Part shown: in pieces, positions 21,477-32,464 of the stretch
Numbering within the stretch: the first letter of the stretch is position 1
Layout: each line of letters begins with the position of its first letter
Source of the DNA: Crotalaria pallida
Taxonomy: Eukaryota; Streptophyta; Magnoliopsida; Fabales; Fabaceae
NCBI GenBank assembly: GCA_037953625.1
Contig: CM075651.1
Coordinates: forward strand, 124,276,501 to 124,340,500
DNA: 64,000 nucleotides
Reading direction: 5' to 3'
The notes under the pieces: generated by a model
What the model saw: the letters and a program-made list of their open reading frames with translations, nothing else
Told to the model about the DNA's origin: nothing
The model's database searches: none
Translations under genes and position numbers: made by a program

Positions 21477-24400
21477 TTGAAGCAAGGGAACATGAATGTG
21501 GGCGAGTACGCGGCAAGGTTTGAAGAGCTGATGAAGTACTCTCCATACTACCAGAACAATCCAGACGAGAGGAGCAAGTGCATCAAATTTGAAGGTGGAT
21601 TGAGGCCAAAGTTGAAGTCAATTTTCAGCTATCAGCGGATTCAAAGTTTCCCTGCATTGGTAGATATGTGTAGGATGTATGAAGATGATACCAAGGCTGA
21701 GGAGGTGCAAGTTGTGGAAAAGAAGGACAATCAAGGATATGGACCACAGAGACGAAAGGGTTTCAATAATAGAGGTAAAGGTCCATATGATCGCAGAGGG
21801 AAAGGCAAGGGCAAGGTTGGTGGTTCTGAGGGAGGAAATTATCGGAGCGAAGCTCCATTCTGCGACAAGTGCAAACGCAACCATTATGGTTGTGTTTGCT
21901 GGGGAACAAGTGGATGTTTCAATTGTGGAAAGCCGGGGCATTTTGCGAGAGATTGCAAGGAGCCAGCCAAAGCCAATTCAAGAGGAGTTGCAGATAGACC
22001 GGTGACTCAAGAAAGGGTCTTCACCCTTAGTGGTGTGGAAGCGAATCGATCCTCTGATCTGGTGCAAGGTAAATACTTGCTTAATGGTCAGTTTTGCCAT
22101 GTTTTGTTTGACTCCGGTGCAACGCATTCATTTGTTTCATATGAATGTGTAAACCGCTTAGGCTTGATTGTGTCTGAAATGCCTTATGTTCTTAAGGTAG
22201 AAACCCCTACCAATGCTCCTGTAATTGTTTCTAGAGCATGTCTTAACTGTTGTATAGAAGTGTTAGGACAAACCTCTAAAGTAGATTTGATCTGCTTACC
22301 CTTAGCACAATTGGATGTGATCTTGGGAATGGACTGGTTAAGTCAAAACCATGTGATCATTGATTGTGATAGAAGACTCGTGACCTATAGAAACCCAAAA
22401 CCCTCTGGTTACATATGTCTGTTCAACACCGAGGTGGGGGAGAGTGGTCCGAGGATGGAAGAGATCCCTGTTGTTAGAGATTTCCCGGAAGTTTTTGCTA
22501 ACGAGATTCCTGGTTTGCCACCAAGAAGAGAGATAGAATTTGGCATCGATCTAGTTCCGGGAGCTGGTCCCATTTCTATCGCTCCCTATAGAATGGCACC
22601 ACCGGAAATGGCGGAAATGAAGAAGCAGATTGAGGAGCTGCTGCAGAAACAGATGATTCGACCAAGCGTGTCACCTTGGGGTGCTCCTGTCTTATTCGTC
22701 AAGAAGAAAGATGGTAGCATGAGGATGTGCATCGACTACCGACAACTTAATAAGGTCACCATCAAGAACAAGTATCCGTTGCCACGGATAGATGACCTTA
22801 TGGATCAAGTGCGTGGGGCTTCAGTATTTTCCAAGATTGATTTGAGGTCGGGGTACCATCAGATCAGAATTAGAGAAGAGGATATCTCTAAGACTGCATT
22901 TCGATCTCGATACGGACATTATGAGTATGTCGTGATGCCGTTCGGATTGACTAATGCACCAGCTATCTTCATGGACTACATGAATCGAATCTTTAGACCT
23001 TATTTAGATTCATTCGTGGTTGTGTTCATTGATGATATTCTGATTTACTCTAAGAGCCCGGAGGAGCATGCGGAACACTTGAAGATAGTGTTAAGCATCT
23101 TGAAGGAGAAGCAGCTGTACGCCAAACTTACAAAGTGTGAGTTCTGGCTGAAGGAGATTAAATTTTTGGGGCATGTGATTTCAGATAAAGGGATAGCAGT
23201 TGATCCAACGAAAGTAAGTTCGGTTTTGCAATGGGAGCAACCAAAGTCGGCCACGGAAGTCAGAAGTTTTCTTGGTTTGGCTGGGTATTATAGAAGGTTC
23301 ATCGAAGGTTTCTCGAAGATTGCACTGCCTCTGACGAAGTTGACAAGGAAAGATCAACCGTTCCTATGTGATAAGAAGTGTGAGAGAAGTTTTCGGGAGT
23401 TGAAGGAAAGGTTGACATCGTCTCCTGTATTGGTGTTGCCCGATACACAGAAGAGTTTCGATGTGTATTGTGACGCGTCGAAACAAGGTCTTGGGTGTGT
23501 CTTGATGCAAGATGGGCAAGTTGTCGCTTACGCTTTGAGACAGCTAAAAGTTCATGAGATGAACTATCCAACTCATGATCTGGAGTTGGCAGCTGTGGTG
23601 TTTGCATTAAAGATCTGGAGGCACTATCTCTATGGCACTACGTTCCGGGTGTTTAGTGACCATAAGAGTTTAAAATACCTCTTTGATCAAAAGGAGTTGA
23701 ATATGAGGCAACGCCGATGGATGGAGTTTTTGAAGGATTATGAGTTTGAGCTCCATTATCATCCTGGGAAGGCAAACGTTGTGGCGGATGCATTGAGTAG
23801 AAAGGCAATGCACATCAGTGCGATGATGGTCAGAGAAGCGGCAATGATAGAGGAATTTCGAGATTTGAGTCTGACGATGCAAGTGGAACCGACAAGTATC
23901 AAGTTGGGGATGCTACAGATTGCTAATGAGTTTCTGCAAAGGATACGAGAATTTCAACACAAGGATGAGAAACTCATGGAAAAGAGGAAGTTGATGCAAG
24001 AAGGTAAGGCGTTGGAATTTCAAGAAGGAAAGGATGGAATCCTTCGCTTTAAAACGAGGATTTGTGTGCCTGATGATTTGGAAGTAAGAAGGATGATTTT
24101 GGATGAAGCGCATAAGAGTAAGATGAGTATGCATCCGGGAGCCACTAAAATGTACCAGGACTTAAAGAAGCTATTTTGGTGGCCTGGTTTGAAGAGAGAT
24201 GTAGCTGAATATGTGGCATGTTGTTTGGTATGTCAAAAGGCCAAGGTGGAACATCAAAGGCCAGGAGGAGAGTTACTTCCTTTAGAGATCCCGTTGTGGA
24301 AATGGGATAGCATCTCGATGGATTTTGTGTCGGGATTTCCAAAGACATCTACTGGTCATGATGCAATCTGGGTGATCGTGGATCGGTTGACCAAATCAGC

Positions 24401-25364
24401 GCATTTCATTCCCGTGAATATGCGCTACTCATTGGAAAAGCTCACTCAATTGTACATCAAGGAAGTTGTTCGTCTTCATGGGGTACCATCGAGCATTGTG
24501 TCTGATCGTGATCCGAGGTTTACGTCGAAGTTCTGGCAAGATCTGCATAGAGCCTTGGGTTCAAGGTTGAAACTGAGTTCTGCATACCACCCCCAGACGG
24601 ATGGTCAGACAGAGAGGACTATTCAGTCATTAGAAGACATTCTGCGAGCTTGTGCATTGGAAGAACGAGGGAATTGGGAACAAATGTTGCCACTTGTGGA
24701 ATTCACGTACAACAACAGCTATCACGTGAGTATTGGAATGGCACCATTTGAAGCTCTGTATGGACGAAAGTTTCAGACGCCGTTATGCTGGTTTCAAGTG
24801 GGGGAGAGTTCTCTGATTGGACCAGATATTGTGCAAGAGACCACGGAGCAGATCAAAATGATACAAGAGAAGATGAGGGCAGCTCAGAGTAGGCAGAAAA
24901 GCTATGCTGATAGAAGGAAAAAAACCTTAGAGTTTGCTGAAGGAGACCACGTGTACATTAGAATAATACCAACCAAAGGTGTTAGTAGAGCCTTGAAAAC
25001 CCAGAAACTATCGCCTAAGTTTATTGGTCCCTATCAAATTCTCAAAAGAATCGGCCCAGTAGCTTATCAATTAGCTTTGCCTCCATCATTAGCTAACCTC
25101 CATAATGTATTCCATGTGTCTCAATTGAAGAAATATGTCCATGACCCCACCATTGTTCTTAGCATCCAACCTGATGACTTAGAAATTCATAAGAACCTAA
25201 CCTTCAAAGCTGTGCCAGTTCATATTGAAGATCGAAGAATCAAGCAGCTTAGAGGGAAGGATATTAGTTTGGTCAAAGTCCTTTGGAGTTGTGGAGATGT
25301 GATAGAAGCATCTTGGGAATTAGAGGATAAGATGCGTCAGGATTATCCTGACTTGTTTGTATGA
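21477..25364 (+). CDS. Tekay gag (C-terminal) - pol polyprotein with chromodomain
   Basis: 1295 codons in the same frame as the upstream gag piece. Domains by approximate residue: rest of gag (1-120), CCHC knuckle CFNCGKPGHFARDC (about 147), aspartic protease LFDSGATHSF (about 210), RT with YPLPRIDDL (430), FSKIDLRSGYHQIRI (452) and the catalytic FIDDILIYS (517), RNase H with DVYCDASKQG (661) and DHKSLKYLF (729), integrase HHCC (HKSKMSMH...CCLVCQ, 880-922), D at DFVSGFP (948) and VSDRDPRF (1008), and a C-terminal chromodomain (about 1240-1290, LVKVLWSC...ASWELEDKM). All catalytic residues I can check are present. There is no ATG at the very start, so the stop above prevents normal expression. 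The chromodomain is expected to target integration to heterochromatin, which fits the setting. Confidence 0.95.
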   Translation: MKQGNMNVGEYAARFEELMKYSPYYQNNPDERSKCIKFEGGLRPKLKSIFSYQRIQSFPALVDMCRMYEDDTKAEEVQVVEKKDNQGYGPQRRKGFNNRGKGPYDRRGKGKGKVGGSEGGNYRSEAPFCDKCKRNHYGCVCWGTSGCFNCGKPGHFARDCKEPAKANSRGVADRPVTQERVFTLSGVEANRSSDLVQGKYLLNGQFCHVLFDSGATHSFVSYECVNRLGLIVSEMPYVLKVETPTNAPVIVSRACLNCCIEVLGQTSKVDLICLPLAQLDVILGMDWLSQNHVIIDCDRRLVTYRNPKPSGYICLFNTEVGESGPRMEEIPVVRDFPEVFANEIPGLPPRREIEFGIDLVPGAGPISIAPYRMAPPEMAEMKKQIEELLQKQMIRPSVSPWGAPVLFVKKKDGSMRMCIDYRQLNKVTIKNKYPLPRIDDLMDQVRGASVFSKIDLRSGYHQIRIREEDISKTAFRSRYGHYEYVVMPFGLTNAPAIFMDYMNRIFRPYLDSFVVVFIDDILIYSKSPEEHAEHLKIVLSILKEKQLYAKLTKCEFWLKEIKFLGHVISDKGIAVDPTKVSSVLQWEQPKSATEVRSFLGLAGYYRRFIEGFSKIALPLTKLTRKDQPFLCDKKCERSFRELKERLTSSPVLVLPDTQKSFDVYCDASKQGLGCVLMQDGQVVAYALRQLKVHEMNYPTHDLELAAVVFALKIWRHYLYGTTFRVFSDHKSLKYLFDQKELNMRQRRWMEFLKDYEFELHYHPGKANVVADALSRKAMHISAMMVREAAMIEEFRDLSLTMQVEPTSIKLGMLQIANEFLQRIREFQHKDEKLMEKRKLMQEGKALEFQEGKDGILRFKTRICVPDDLEVRRMILDEAHKSKMSMHPGATKMYQDLKKLFWWPGLKRDVAEYVACCLVCQKAKVEHQRPGGELLPLEIPLWKWDSISMDFVSGFPKTSTGHDAIWVIVDRLTKSAHFIPVNMRYSLEKLTQLYIKEVVRLHGVPSSIVSDRDPRFTSKFWQDLHRALGSRLKLSSAYHPQTDGQTERTIQSLEDILRACALEERGNWEQMLPLVEFTYNNSYHVSIGMAPFEALYGRKFQTPLCWFQVGESSLIGPDIVQETTEQIKMIQEKMRAAQSRQKSYADRRKKTLEFAEGDHVYIRIIPTKGVSRALKTQKLSPKFIGPYQILKRIGPVAYQLALPPSLANLHNVFHVSQLKKYVHDPTIVLSIQPDDLEIHKNLTFKAVPVHIEDRRIKQLRGKDISLVKVLWSCGDVIEASWELEDKMRQDYPDLFV

Positions 25365-25367
25365 GTT

Positions 25368-25387
25368 GAATTTCGGGGACGAAATTC
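25368..25387 (+). other. Conserved hairpin just before the polypurine tract
   Basis: GAATTTCG-GGGA-CGAAATTC, 8-bp arms and a GGGA loop, starts four bases after the pol stop and ends shortly before the PPT. The same hairpin is at 1356-1375 and 54807-54826. The non-autonomous element has different arms but the same loop (46574-46593, antisense). Confidence 0.8.
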
Positions 25388-25390
25388 CTT

Positions 25391-25406
25391 GTAAGTGGGG
25401 GAGTAG
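25391..25406 (+). promoter_or_regulatory. Polypurine tract before 3' LTR
   Basis: GTAAGTGGGGGAGTAG directly precedes the LTR start TGTAACACCCC. It is the expected plus-strand primer for reverse transcription. Confidence 0.85.
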
Positions 25407-27678
25407 TGTAACACCCCAAAATTTTAATCCCCGATTAATGAAATGTTAATTATAATTTAATTATAATTAATAGTTTCTACATTAATTCTTGATTAAATAT
25501 GTGTTTATATGACTAGCTTATGTGTGAGAAATTATTTAATAAATAATTTAAATGCCTAAAATGTATATTTTGCATATTAGTCCCTGGGTTGGGACCTAGA
25601 AGCAATTATAGGAAAGGTTTTGGAGGGAAAGTAAATAAAATAATTATTTTTCAAAAACTGGGTAAAACACTCGAGTATTTTCTGAAACACTCGAGTATTC
25701 TGGGTCAAACTGCACGAGTTAGTGCGTTTGATGAGTCACCATGAACGATTCTCGTGTGTTGACACGAAATCGTCTCCCTCAACAGCTCAAAGCACTCGTG
25801 TCGACTTGCATGATGTCTCCCTGTGTCTATAAAAGCCCATCAACCACGAATTCGTGGGAATTTTGGCTAAGATTTGCATTGTTGAAGAAGCTAGGGTTTC
25901 GATTTCGTCTCGTTCAATTCTCTTTCAATTCTAAGTGTTAGTCTTCGAGTGATACACCAATACAAAGCTCACATCACGAGCTTTGTATAGACACCAAAAT
26001 TGTGAGGTTTGAGTGTGTGGATTGAGAGAATCGAAGTTTTGAAGTGGAGCTGTTCTTGCTTGAGCTGGTGTCTGGAGCTTACTTTGATCATCGATTCTGG
26101 TAAGCTCTTGAGTTCTTGAGTCTCAAACTCAATTCGTTTAGTTAGATGATGTTGCATAGAGCTTAGGAATCTAGTTTTCCCTAATTTTTATCTCTGTTTC
26201 ATGTCCAAACCAATTCAATTTTGGTATGGTGCTCAAACTGTCATGCATGTGAAGCTCAAGTGGATTTCTGGGTTTGGAGAGCTTTTCTTTGGAGTCTTTC
26301 TGTTGATTCAAGCCTGAGAGGTAAGGGGAAGTAATTATATTCACTAGATAGAGTTTGAAATCCATTAAATGTGTTAGAGAGCCACCAAGAGGCTCTAAGG
26401 GCTTAGATTCTATAGGAACTGTGGTTTGGAGACCAATCCATGCTCTAAATCTGTATTGAGCAAGTTTGTTATCATGCATGTGAGCCTGAATGAGCTTTGT
26501 TTCATGAATATTATGCTTATTGTGTGATTTGAGGTATTGAGTTGTTAAAATGCCTTTTTGTGCATAATCAATGATTTCTCTGTCAATTCTGTGTTTTGAA
26601 TTGAAGTAAGTGTTGTAACATGTTTGATTAATGATATGTTAACTCTGTTGATCCCTGAAATGGACTTAAATTGAGTAGAAATGAAAATGGCATGTTAAAA
26701 CCAGTTTTCACTACTGTCAGCTGCGAAACACTCGAGTAAATAGCAAAGTACTCGAGTAAATCGTGTTCAAAATAAAGTAAATTTCATAAGAACACTCGAG
26801 TATTTTGTCTGTTACTCGAGTATCGGGCATGAACTGAGAATTTGTTATAGGTCAAACACTCGAGTCATTCAAAGTCACTCGAGTATTCTGGAAAAGTCCA
26901 AGAACACTCGAGTAACTCATGAACTACTCGAGTAAATTGTTGAAATTAAAACCCAAATCCTCAGAAAGACATGAACACTCGAGTAAGCTTAAGAACACTC
27001 GAGTAATCTGGAAAAATCTCCAGAACACTCGAGTATTCTGAACTTTACTAGAGTAAAATGCCCAGAATCTGAAAACATCATTTTCAATTCTAACTTAATT
27101 AATTAAGGAATTATTAAGGATAATTCAAGGGATCAAAGACTTAGAGAAATTGATAAATACAAATAGATCGTTCGGTGACGATCCATTTTGAAAATTAAGC
27201 CTAGGTGGCAAGTAATGTATTAATCAATTTCCCCTAAGTCTAAAATGCATTCATTCTGGAGTTTGGATGGTAGGACGTATATCATGTTTTTGGTAAACAT
27301 GTGGAGGGCCTCTTGTTAGTTCCATGATGAACATGATGAATGTTTTGATAATGACAAAGTGTTTTTGAACAAAGCTACATGTGTTGATCAAGTTTCAAGC
27401 TCAACAAGCAACAACAAACATCAAATGAAGAAGAGAGAAAGCAAGCTCATGAAGACCTAAGTTTGAGTGTATTTGTATTTCTTTTATCTTTTGCCTCTCA
27501 AGCTTCATAGGTTTTTTATTTGGGTAGATTATTATAGAGGGTAGTGAATCTCATTCATAAGTCATGATTAAATCATAAATTGAGTTTTCACTTAATCTAG
27601 AATCAATAGGTGGCTTAAAGGTTTTAAAGGAAAGGTTGGATTTTGAGAAAACAAGTTTTGAACATGTACAGTACCAAC

Positions 27679-27745
27679 TTAATCGATTAAGTGATAACTT
27701 AATCGAGTACTACTCGAGTACACGACTTGCTTAATCGATTAAGTA
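27679..27745 (+). repeat. ATCGAT/ATCGAG/CTCGAG palindrome group upstream of TATA
   Basis: Cores ATCGAT 27682, ATCGAG 27702, CTCGAG 27713, ATCGAT 27734. Distances are 20, 11 and 21, giving two 20/21-base pairs joined by a half-length step. TATA follows 87 bases after the last site. Confidence 0.88.
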
Positions 27746-28689
27746 CTGCTGAACTGATTTTTAAAATACGTTTTTCACTTCTCAAAATCAGTTTTCAAGT
27801 GCTACAACTTTTGGGTATTCTTTATAAACCTTTTCCTATTATTTGTGATTAATTAGAATCATTTTCATACAAGTTTTACAAAGAATCAAGCCACTCTATT
27901 CTCTCTCAATTTCTAAAGATCAAAGCTTTTCTATTTTCATATTCTTTGATCAAGAATCTTTGAATCTCTTATGGTGAATTGTCATAACTCTTGATTGAGA
28001 TTCATAGGATTGTTTTGTGTTTTCTATTGTGTTGTAATCTTTGCAAGAAGGCAAGCCACTACAACAAACAAGAAGTCTTGGTGTGTCGATTTTATCATCA
28101 AGCAAGTGCATTCTTATTGAAGAAGAAGAAGAAGTCTTGGTTGTGAATCAAGCAAGTGAAGCCTTGGTGTGTGGTTTATCATCAAGCAATTGAAGACTTG
28201 TTGTGTCGATTATCAACAAGGGGTAGAGGTTAGATTAGAGAGAAGATCAATAGGATTACAAGGCAAGGGTGTCGGTTATCTCTTGTAGGCTAGCAAGAAG
28301 GGAGTCTTGTGAGGCAATCACTTGTAATTTGAGAACTCTAATTCCTCATAGTGAAGAATCTCTCTTGGTTGAAGAGGGGACTGGATGTAGCTTTCAAGTG
28401 GATGAAAGTGAACCAGGATAAATCACTGTGTCGTATCTCTAAACTCTTACTCTTTATATTCAAGTCATTTGATTGCGTTCTTGGTTGAAAACCTAGAAAG
28501 ATTGTTTTTCATAATTGATTGAATTGAATCTTTGATTGTTCAAATTGATAAAGGGAAAATCATTTTCATAACTAGGTTAATCAATAAGAATATAGGTGTT
28601 AATCATTTCCGCTGAATCTCTGATCTTGCATGTGAATTGATTGATTTTCGTATTCGAATGAAAAATTGATTTTTCTGTTTTCTGTCATA

Positions 28690-28752
28690 TTTAATCGATT
28701 AAGTTCAAGTTTAATCGAGTACTACTCGAGTAAATTGCAGGTTAATCGATTA
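28690..28752 (+). repeat. ATCGAT/ATCGAG/CTCGAG palindrome group near LTR end
   Basis: Cores ATCGAT 28694, ATCGAG 28714, CTCGAG 28725, ATCGAT 28745. Distances are 20, 11 and 20, the same order and spacing as the group at 27679-27745. Confidence 0.88.
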
Positions 28753-29398
28753 AGTGCTGTAGAATTTGCAAAAATCATTTGTTTTGATTGTTTAGATTTG
28801 TTTCGTTCGAAAATCTTTCAAGGTAGCTTCAACACCTATTCAACCCACCCTTCTAGGTGTATTCCTAGGGTTCCTTTGTCTCTCCAACCACCAATTGCGG
28901 TTTCTTCACCTATGGGAGTGCCAATACGCTTGCTTGATGACACGTTGTTGACGTGGTCGGCTTAGTGGATGCCGATATGGTTATACCGTTTGGATGACGG
29001 ACCGTTTGGGTGACGGGACGATGCTCGGGTGGCACGTTATAACTATGCTCGGGTGGCATGGATTCCAAGCTTGTCGTGTACATTCTAGGTGAATGTACGA
29101 ATTATTGTATACCTAGGAATACAACGCACTGTGGAGTGCTGGGTTGTCAGGGATGGACGTCAGAGAGTGACTTAGAAAATGTGGAGATAAGTTGAGAGTT
29201 AAAGTCATGCATCATGTCATTCACCTAATGCAATTTATATACCTGAATTAAGTGTGAACATCCTATGTGCATCTGATACTTGCTAAATGCTAATTGTGAT
29301 TGTTATTAATTGATGCATTATTATCTTTCATATGTTGCATGATTTATTCTCTATTGATTATGTGAGTAGAATTGCTTACCCCTATGCCCTTGTAGGTG

Positions 29399-30052
29399 AT
29401 GTCTCGCTACATTGCTTGCATCGAGATCCGGCCACTTCCTAGTGGTGTATGGATCTATGAGGACCATCGTGCGGTGTATGAGGGGGAGGTAGAGTTCACA
29501 TTCTACCACCCTAATCCGCTGATGCGATTCCGTCCTCGTAGGTTTAGGATTCCCATCATATACACTATGCATGTACCCCCGTTTTATACTTATCATGGAC
29601 CACCTCCCATGCGACCAGCTCGCTCTTACCATAGTTTTCATTTTCAACCTACCCGCTCTCACCCTTTTACTTCGAGAGTCGTCCGCGAGGAGACTCCCCT
29701 ATCTGATCCGAGGAGCCCAGTCAGGGTTTCACCATCACCTGACCCGGTACCCAGTGGTAGGTACACTCTCCCTCGGATGAGATCGAGGAGGATCCGGTGG
29801 AGGACGAGAGTGGGAGCGAGCCTGTCGTGCATTCTACTGGGAGTGACTGGAGGGACGACGATCCCTAGGTACATGTATATGGTGTATGGTGTGGATCTGA
29901 GGATCCGGTGTGTGGAGGAGATTTGCTGCTGCTGCTGTGATGATGATGCTACTACCTTATTGATGAGCATTTTATTTCCCATTATTCCTTGCATTATTTT
30001 ACTCCTATTATTGATACTTGTTGCCTATTTGACATTGTTTAGCTTGATTTAG
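29399..30052 (+). pseudogene. 3' LTR copy of the LTR-encoded frame, frameshifted
   Basis: Same start as the 5' LTR frame (MSRYIACIEIRP), but one base is missing in the GTGGTAGG run near 29757, so the acidic tail is replaced by an Arg-rich frame that runs into the solo LTR at 29961. This is either decay or evidence that the frame is not selected. Confidence 0.4.
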
Positions 30053-31075
30053 TGATTTAGAGTTTATTGGACTAATATTCTGAATATTGTTTAATTTGGG
30101 ATTATTTAGCCTAATTAATTCTATTTCTATTTTCAGGTCATATTTGGCACAAGGGCTTTTTGGACATTTTGGGAATGAAGATTTAATTTTGGAAGAGAAG
30201 ATATATGATGAAGTGAAGATTGTAATCTATCTTTAGGATTAGTTGAGATTTAGTTATATCTTTTAAGATTTAGATTTTATCTATAAGATATTTTTAGATT
30301 TAATTTAGAGATAAGCTTTCCTTAGGATTTGGGCCTATGATTTAGGCCCGTTTTGTGATTTAAAAAGCCAAATTCGTGTAAACCCTTGGGAGAGCTTCCA
30401 TTCACGTTTTTTACATTCTCTGTCATAGAGAAGGCTTAGTTTTGCTCTCCAAGCTTGTGGTGGCTGCTAGGGTTTCTCTCTCTTCCCTTTCTACACGTTT
30501 TTGGTATTTTTCTTCATGGAAGGCTAAACTCTTAGGTTAAATCCCTTTGGTAATGTATCACATACTCTTGAGGTTTTGTTCTTAATGCTATTTCGTTTTT
30601 ATTCACTGTTTTCATGCTTATTGATATGTTATGGTTCACTTAGTTCCATTCTATAGAGATAATCCATGTGTATGAATGCTTAATTTATGCAAACTCGTAA
30701 AAACTACATGCTTTGGCTTTTAATGCTTAATTAGAGGTTTGGGTTTTGGGGTGAGAATTGAATTTTCGCTTAGTATTTAGTTCTCACGAGTTGGACAGTG
30801 AAGAGGAAAGAAATTGATGTTTTGTGACCGATGATAGAGTTGTGAACGCGAGCCAAAGGGGTTTATCCGCTTTTCCTTATCTGTTTCTTCGTTTTAATTT
30901 AATTCTGTTTTGATTTCAATTATTCAATATTCAATACAAAAACCCCCCTGTTTTCTATGCATACTATGTGTTCGACCTTTTGCTTGATAAGATATTCCTT
31001 GGGAGACGACCTAGGAGTCACTTCCTAGTACTATACTTAAACTGTTTTTATTTGTATCGGATACGGCCTCGATCA
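29961..31075 (+). mobile_element. Solo LTR, possibly Athila-like gypsy, nested in Tekay 3' LTR
   Basis: Starts TGATGAGCATTTT and ends GGCCTCGATCA, flanked by CTTAT (29956-29960) and CTTAC (31076-31080), a 5-bp duplication with one mismatch. The empty site is in the 5' LTR near 20111. The 3' portion has GGGAGACGACCTAGGAGTCA near 31000 and GTATCGGATACGG at the end, a style I associate with Athila-type LTRs. Without internal sequence the lineage is uncertain. Confidence 0.78.
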
Positions 31076-31703
31076 CTTACTCACTTTACTTTTGGGAGAC
31101 TACTACTACTACTACTACTCCATCTGGTGCTGCCAGATCTATGTGACTATTCCTAGAGTTATACATTTTGTTATGTATATATATTGTAGATATACTTTTG
31201 GAGCACTCTAGAGCTTGTAGTTACACTGTTATATAGATCTGATGATGGACTTGCATATTTTGAAAACTTGGAGACTTTGCTCATGGACTATGTACTTATG
31301 ATTCTCTATATCTATGAAAACCTATGTTTATATTCTATCAGTTGCATAGTCCAGTAATTTCCGCTTACTCTGATTTAATCCGTTTAAGAGCTCGGCTATA
31401 AATGGTATCAGTTCTATCGTATAAAGCAAGGGTAGCTTAAACTACTTGATACAAAGATATCTTCTAAAAGATCGAATGTTACTCTATTTGCGAAAAGGTT
31501 TTAGAAATCGCCGAACTCGATACAATGATTTTGAGATAATATAGACTTTATTCTCCAAGACTTTCAAGTGACGATTCGTGCACCTGCTTTAAAAGAAAAA
31601 TTTTATTGACCTATTTTCTTAACACTCACAAGTCCATATATATTATCCAATTGGAAAAGCATATTTATTAGTTTATATTTGGGTAATAACGAAGGGTGTG
31701 ACA

Positions 31704-32464
31704 CTTGATATTAGTAAGGTTAGAAAAGTGTTGGGATTCTGGCAAGTATACCAGATCGTACAAGTGATATAATGATAAATAGAGTATCGTTCCCACGAGG
31801 ATTAAAATTGACTCTAAAAATTCTCACCTAATTGTAGTTACTAAGTGAAACCTAAATTTGGATTTAATTGATTTGAGAATTGTTGAATTAAACTAATTTA
31901 AAGACAAAATTGAAAATTATTAAGATTTGTTCAAGGATGAGAAATCTTGGGAACTTGGTTTCATTGTAGGTTCCAAGAGTAATTGGTAACGAATCAACGA
32001 ATTTCCTTAGTTTTGAACCAATTTTGCAAAGGTAAAGGCAACCTAATTCCTTAAGTCAACCTTGTTTCTTAGTGATCTAATCTCTCTCAATTCCTTAAGC
32101 AGAGCTTTAAATCCCAATCTTACCAATTAAAGTTCAATCAAAATTATTAAATGGTTATCCAATTCATAGAAATATTCGTATCCCTATGCAATTGAATTGT
32201 TTGATTAAAGGTCTAAATCATAATTCACTATTCCTATTCAATTAGAATTACCAAATCATAAACGGTACCAAATTCATGATAAACAATGAAAACTTAATCA
32301 AACATGAAACTTAATGGAAAAACATTAATTCATTAAACAAAAACTACGATGGTTCCATACAAATCCACCATGTTCCCAAAACGGAGTTTAGTTACACATA
32401 CTCAACAGAGAAGAATCAAGGAGAATTAGAGAATACATAATTGAAGCCATGAATAATACCTCTA
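31704..32464. other. Right edge of tandem-unit flank, probable LTR-element debris (copy A)
   Basis: Begins with the Tekay target duplication and continues the flank (equivalent to 63056-63808). TGTTGGGATTCTGGCAAGTATACC and a CGTTCCCACGAGGATT segment resemble non-coding parts of plant LTR retrotransposons, but no LTR pair or domain confirms it. It ends abruptly at the truncated LTR (32465). Confidence 0.45.

Larger units (their letters stand above)
27314..28908 (+). mobile_element. Solo LTR, copia (SIRE-like), nested in Tekay 3' LTR
   Basis: Starts TGTTAGTTCC and ends GGTTTCTTCA, flanked by CCTCT (27309-27313) and CCTAT (28909-28913), a 5-bp duplication with one mismatch. The 5' LTR of the host element shows the uninterrupted site near 19062. 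A TATA-like TTTATAAACC is at 27821-27830. The CACCTATTCAACCC segment near 28833 and the first bases GATAATGACAAAG are shared with the copia element at 33067, so the families are related but distinct. Confidence 0.93.
17160..31703 (+). mobile_element. Nearly complete Tekay (Del) chromovirus, Ty3/gypsy
   Basis: Order: 5' LTR (17160-20740), PBS matching initiator tRNA-Met, gag, protease, RT, RNase H, integrase, chromodomain, polypurine tract, 3' LTR (25407-31703, carrying two solo-LTR insertions). LTRs start TGTAACACCCC and end GTGTGACA. The flanks TTTGA (17155-17159) and CTTGA (31704-31708) form a target duplication with one mismatch, and copy B has the empty site at 63047-63060. The two LTRs are nearly identical by eye and equal in length once inserts are removed (3581 versus about 3577), so the insertion is young. 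Confidence 0.95.
25407..31703 (+). mobile_element. 3' LTR of Tekay element, interrupted by two solo LTRs
   Basis: Matches the 5' LTR along its whole length except for insertions at 27314-28908 and 29961-31075 and their target duplications. TATA at 25827-25835. CTCGAG array near 25670-27055. It ends GTGTGACA at 31703. Confidence 0.93.
1..32464. repeat. Tandem unit, copy A (3' part of a ~13.6 kb unit plus later insertions)
   Basis: After removing later insertions, this stretch aligns base for base with 53402-63808: the decayed element end and LTR (1-4606), the antisense copia relic, the hAT relic, the AT-rich spacer, the gene fragment near 16800 and the segment 31704-32464. Copy A is broken by four insertions that copy B lacks (5596-9005, 9350-11070, 14000-16401, 17160-31703). 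The net length is about 10.4 kb, the same as the matching part of copy B. The unit start lies upstream of the window. Confidence 0.93.

Noticed and set aside
21618..24348. Minus-strand frames of 67-107 codons opposite gag-pol
   Set aside because: Shadow frames of the Tekay coding strand, which carries all the recognisable motifs.
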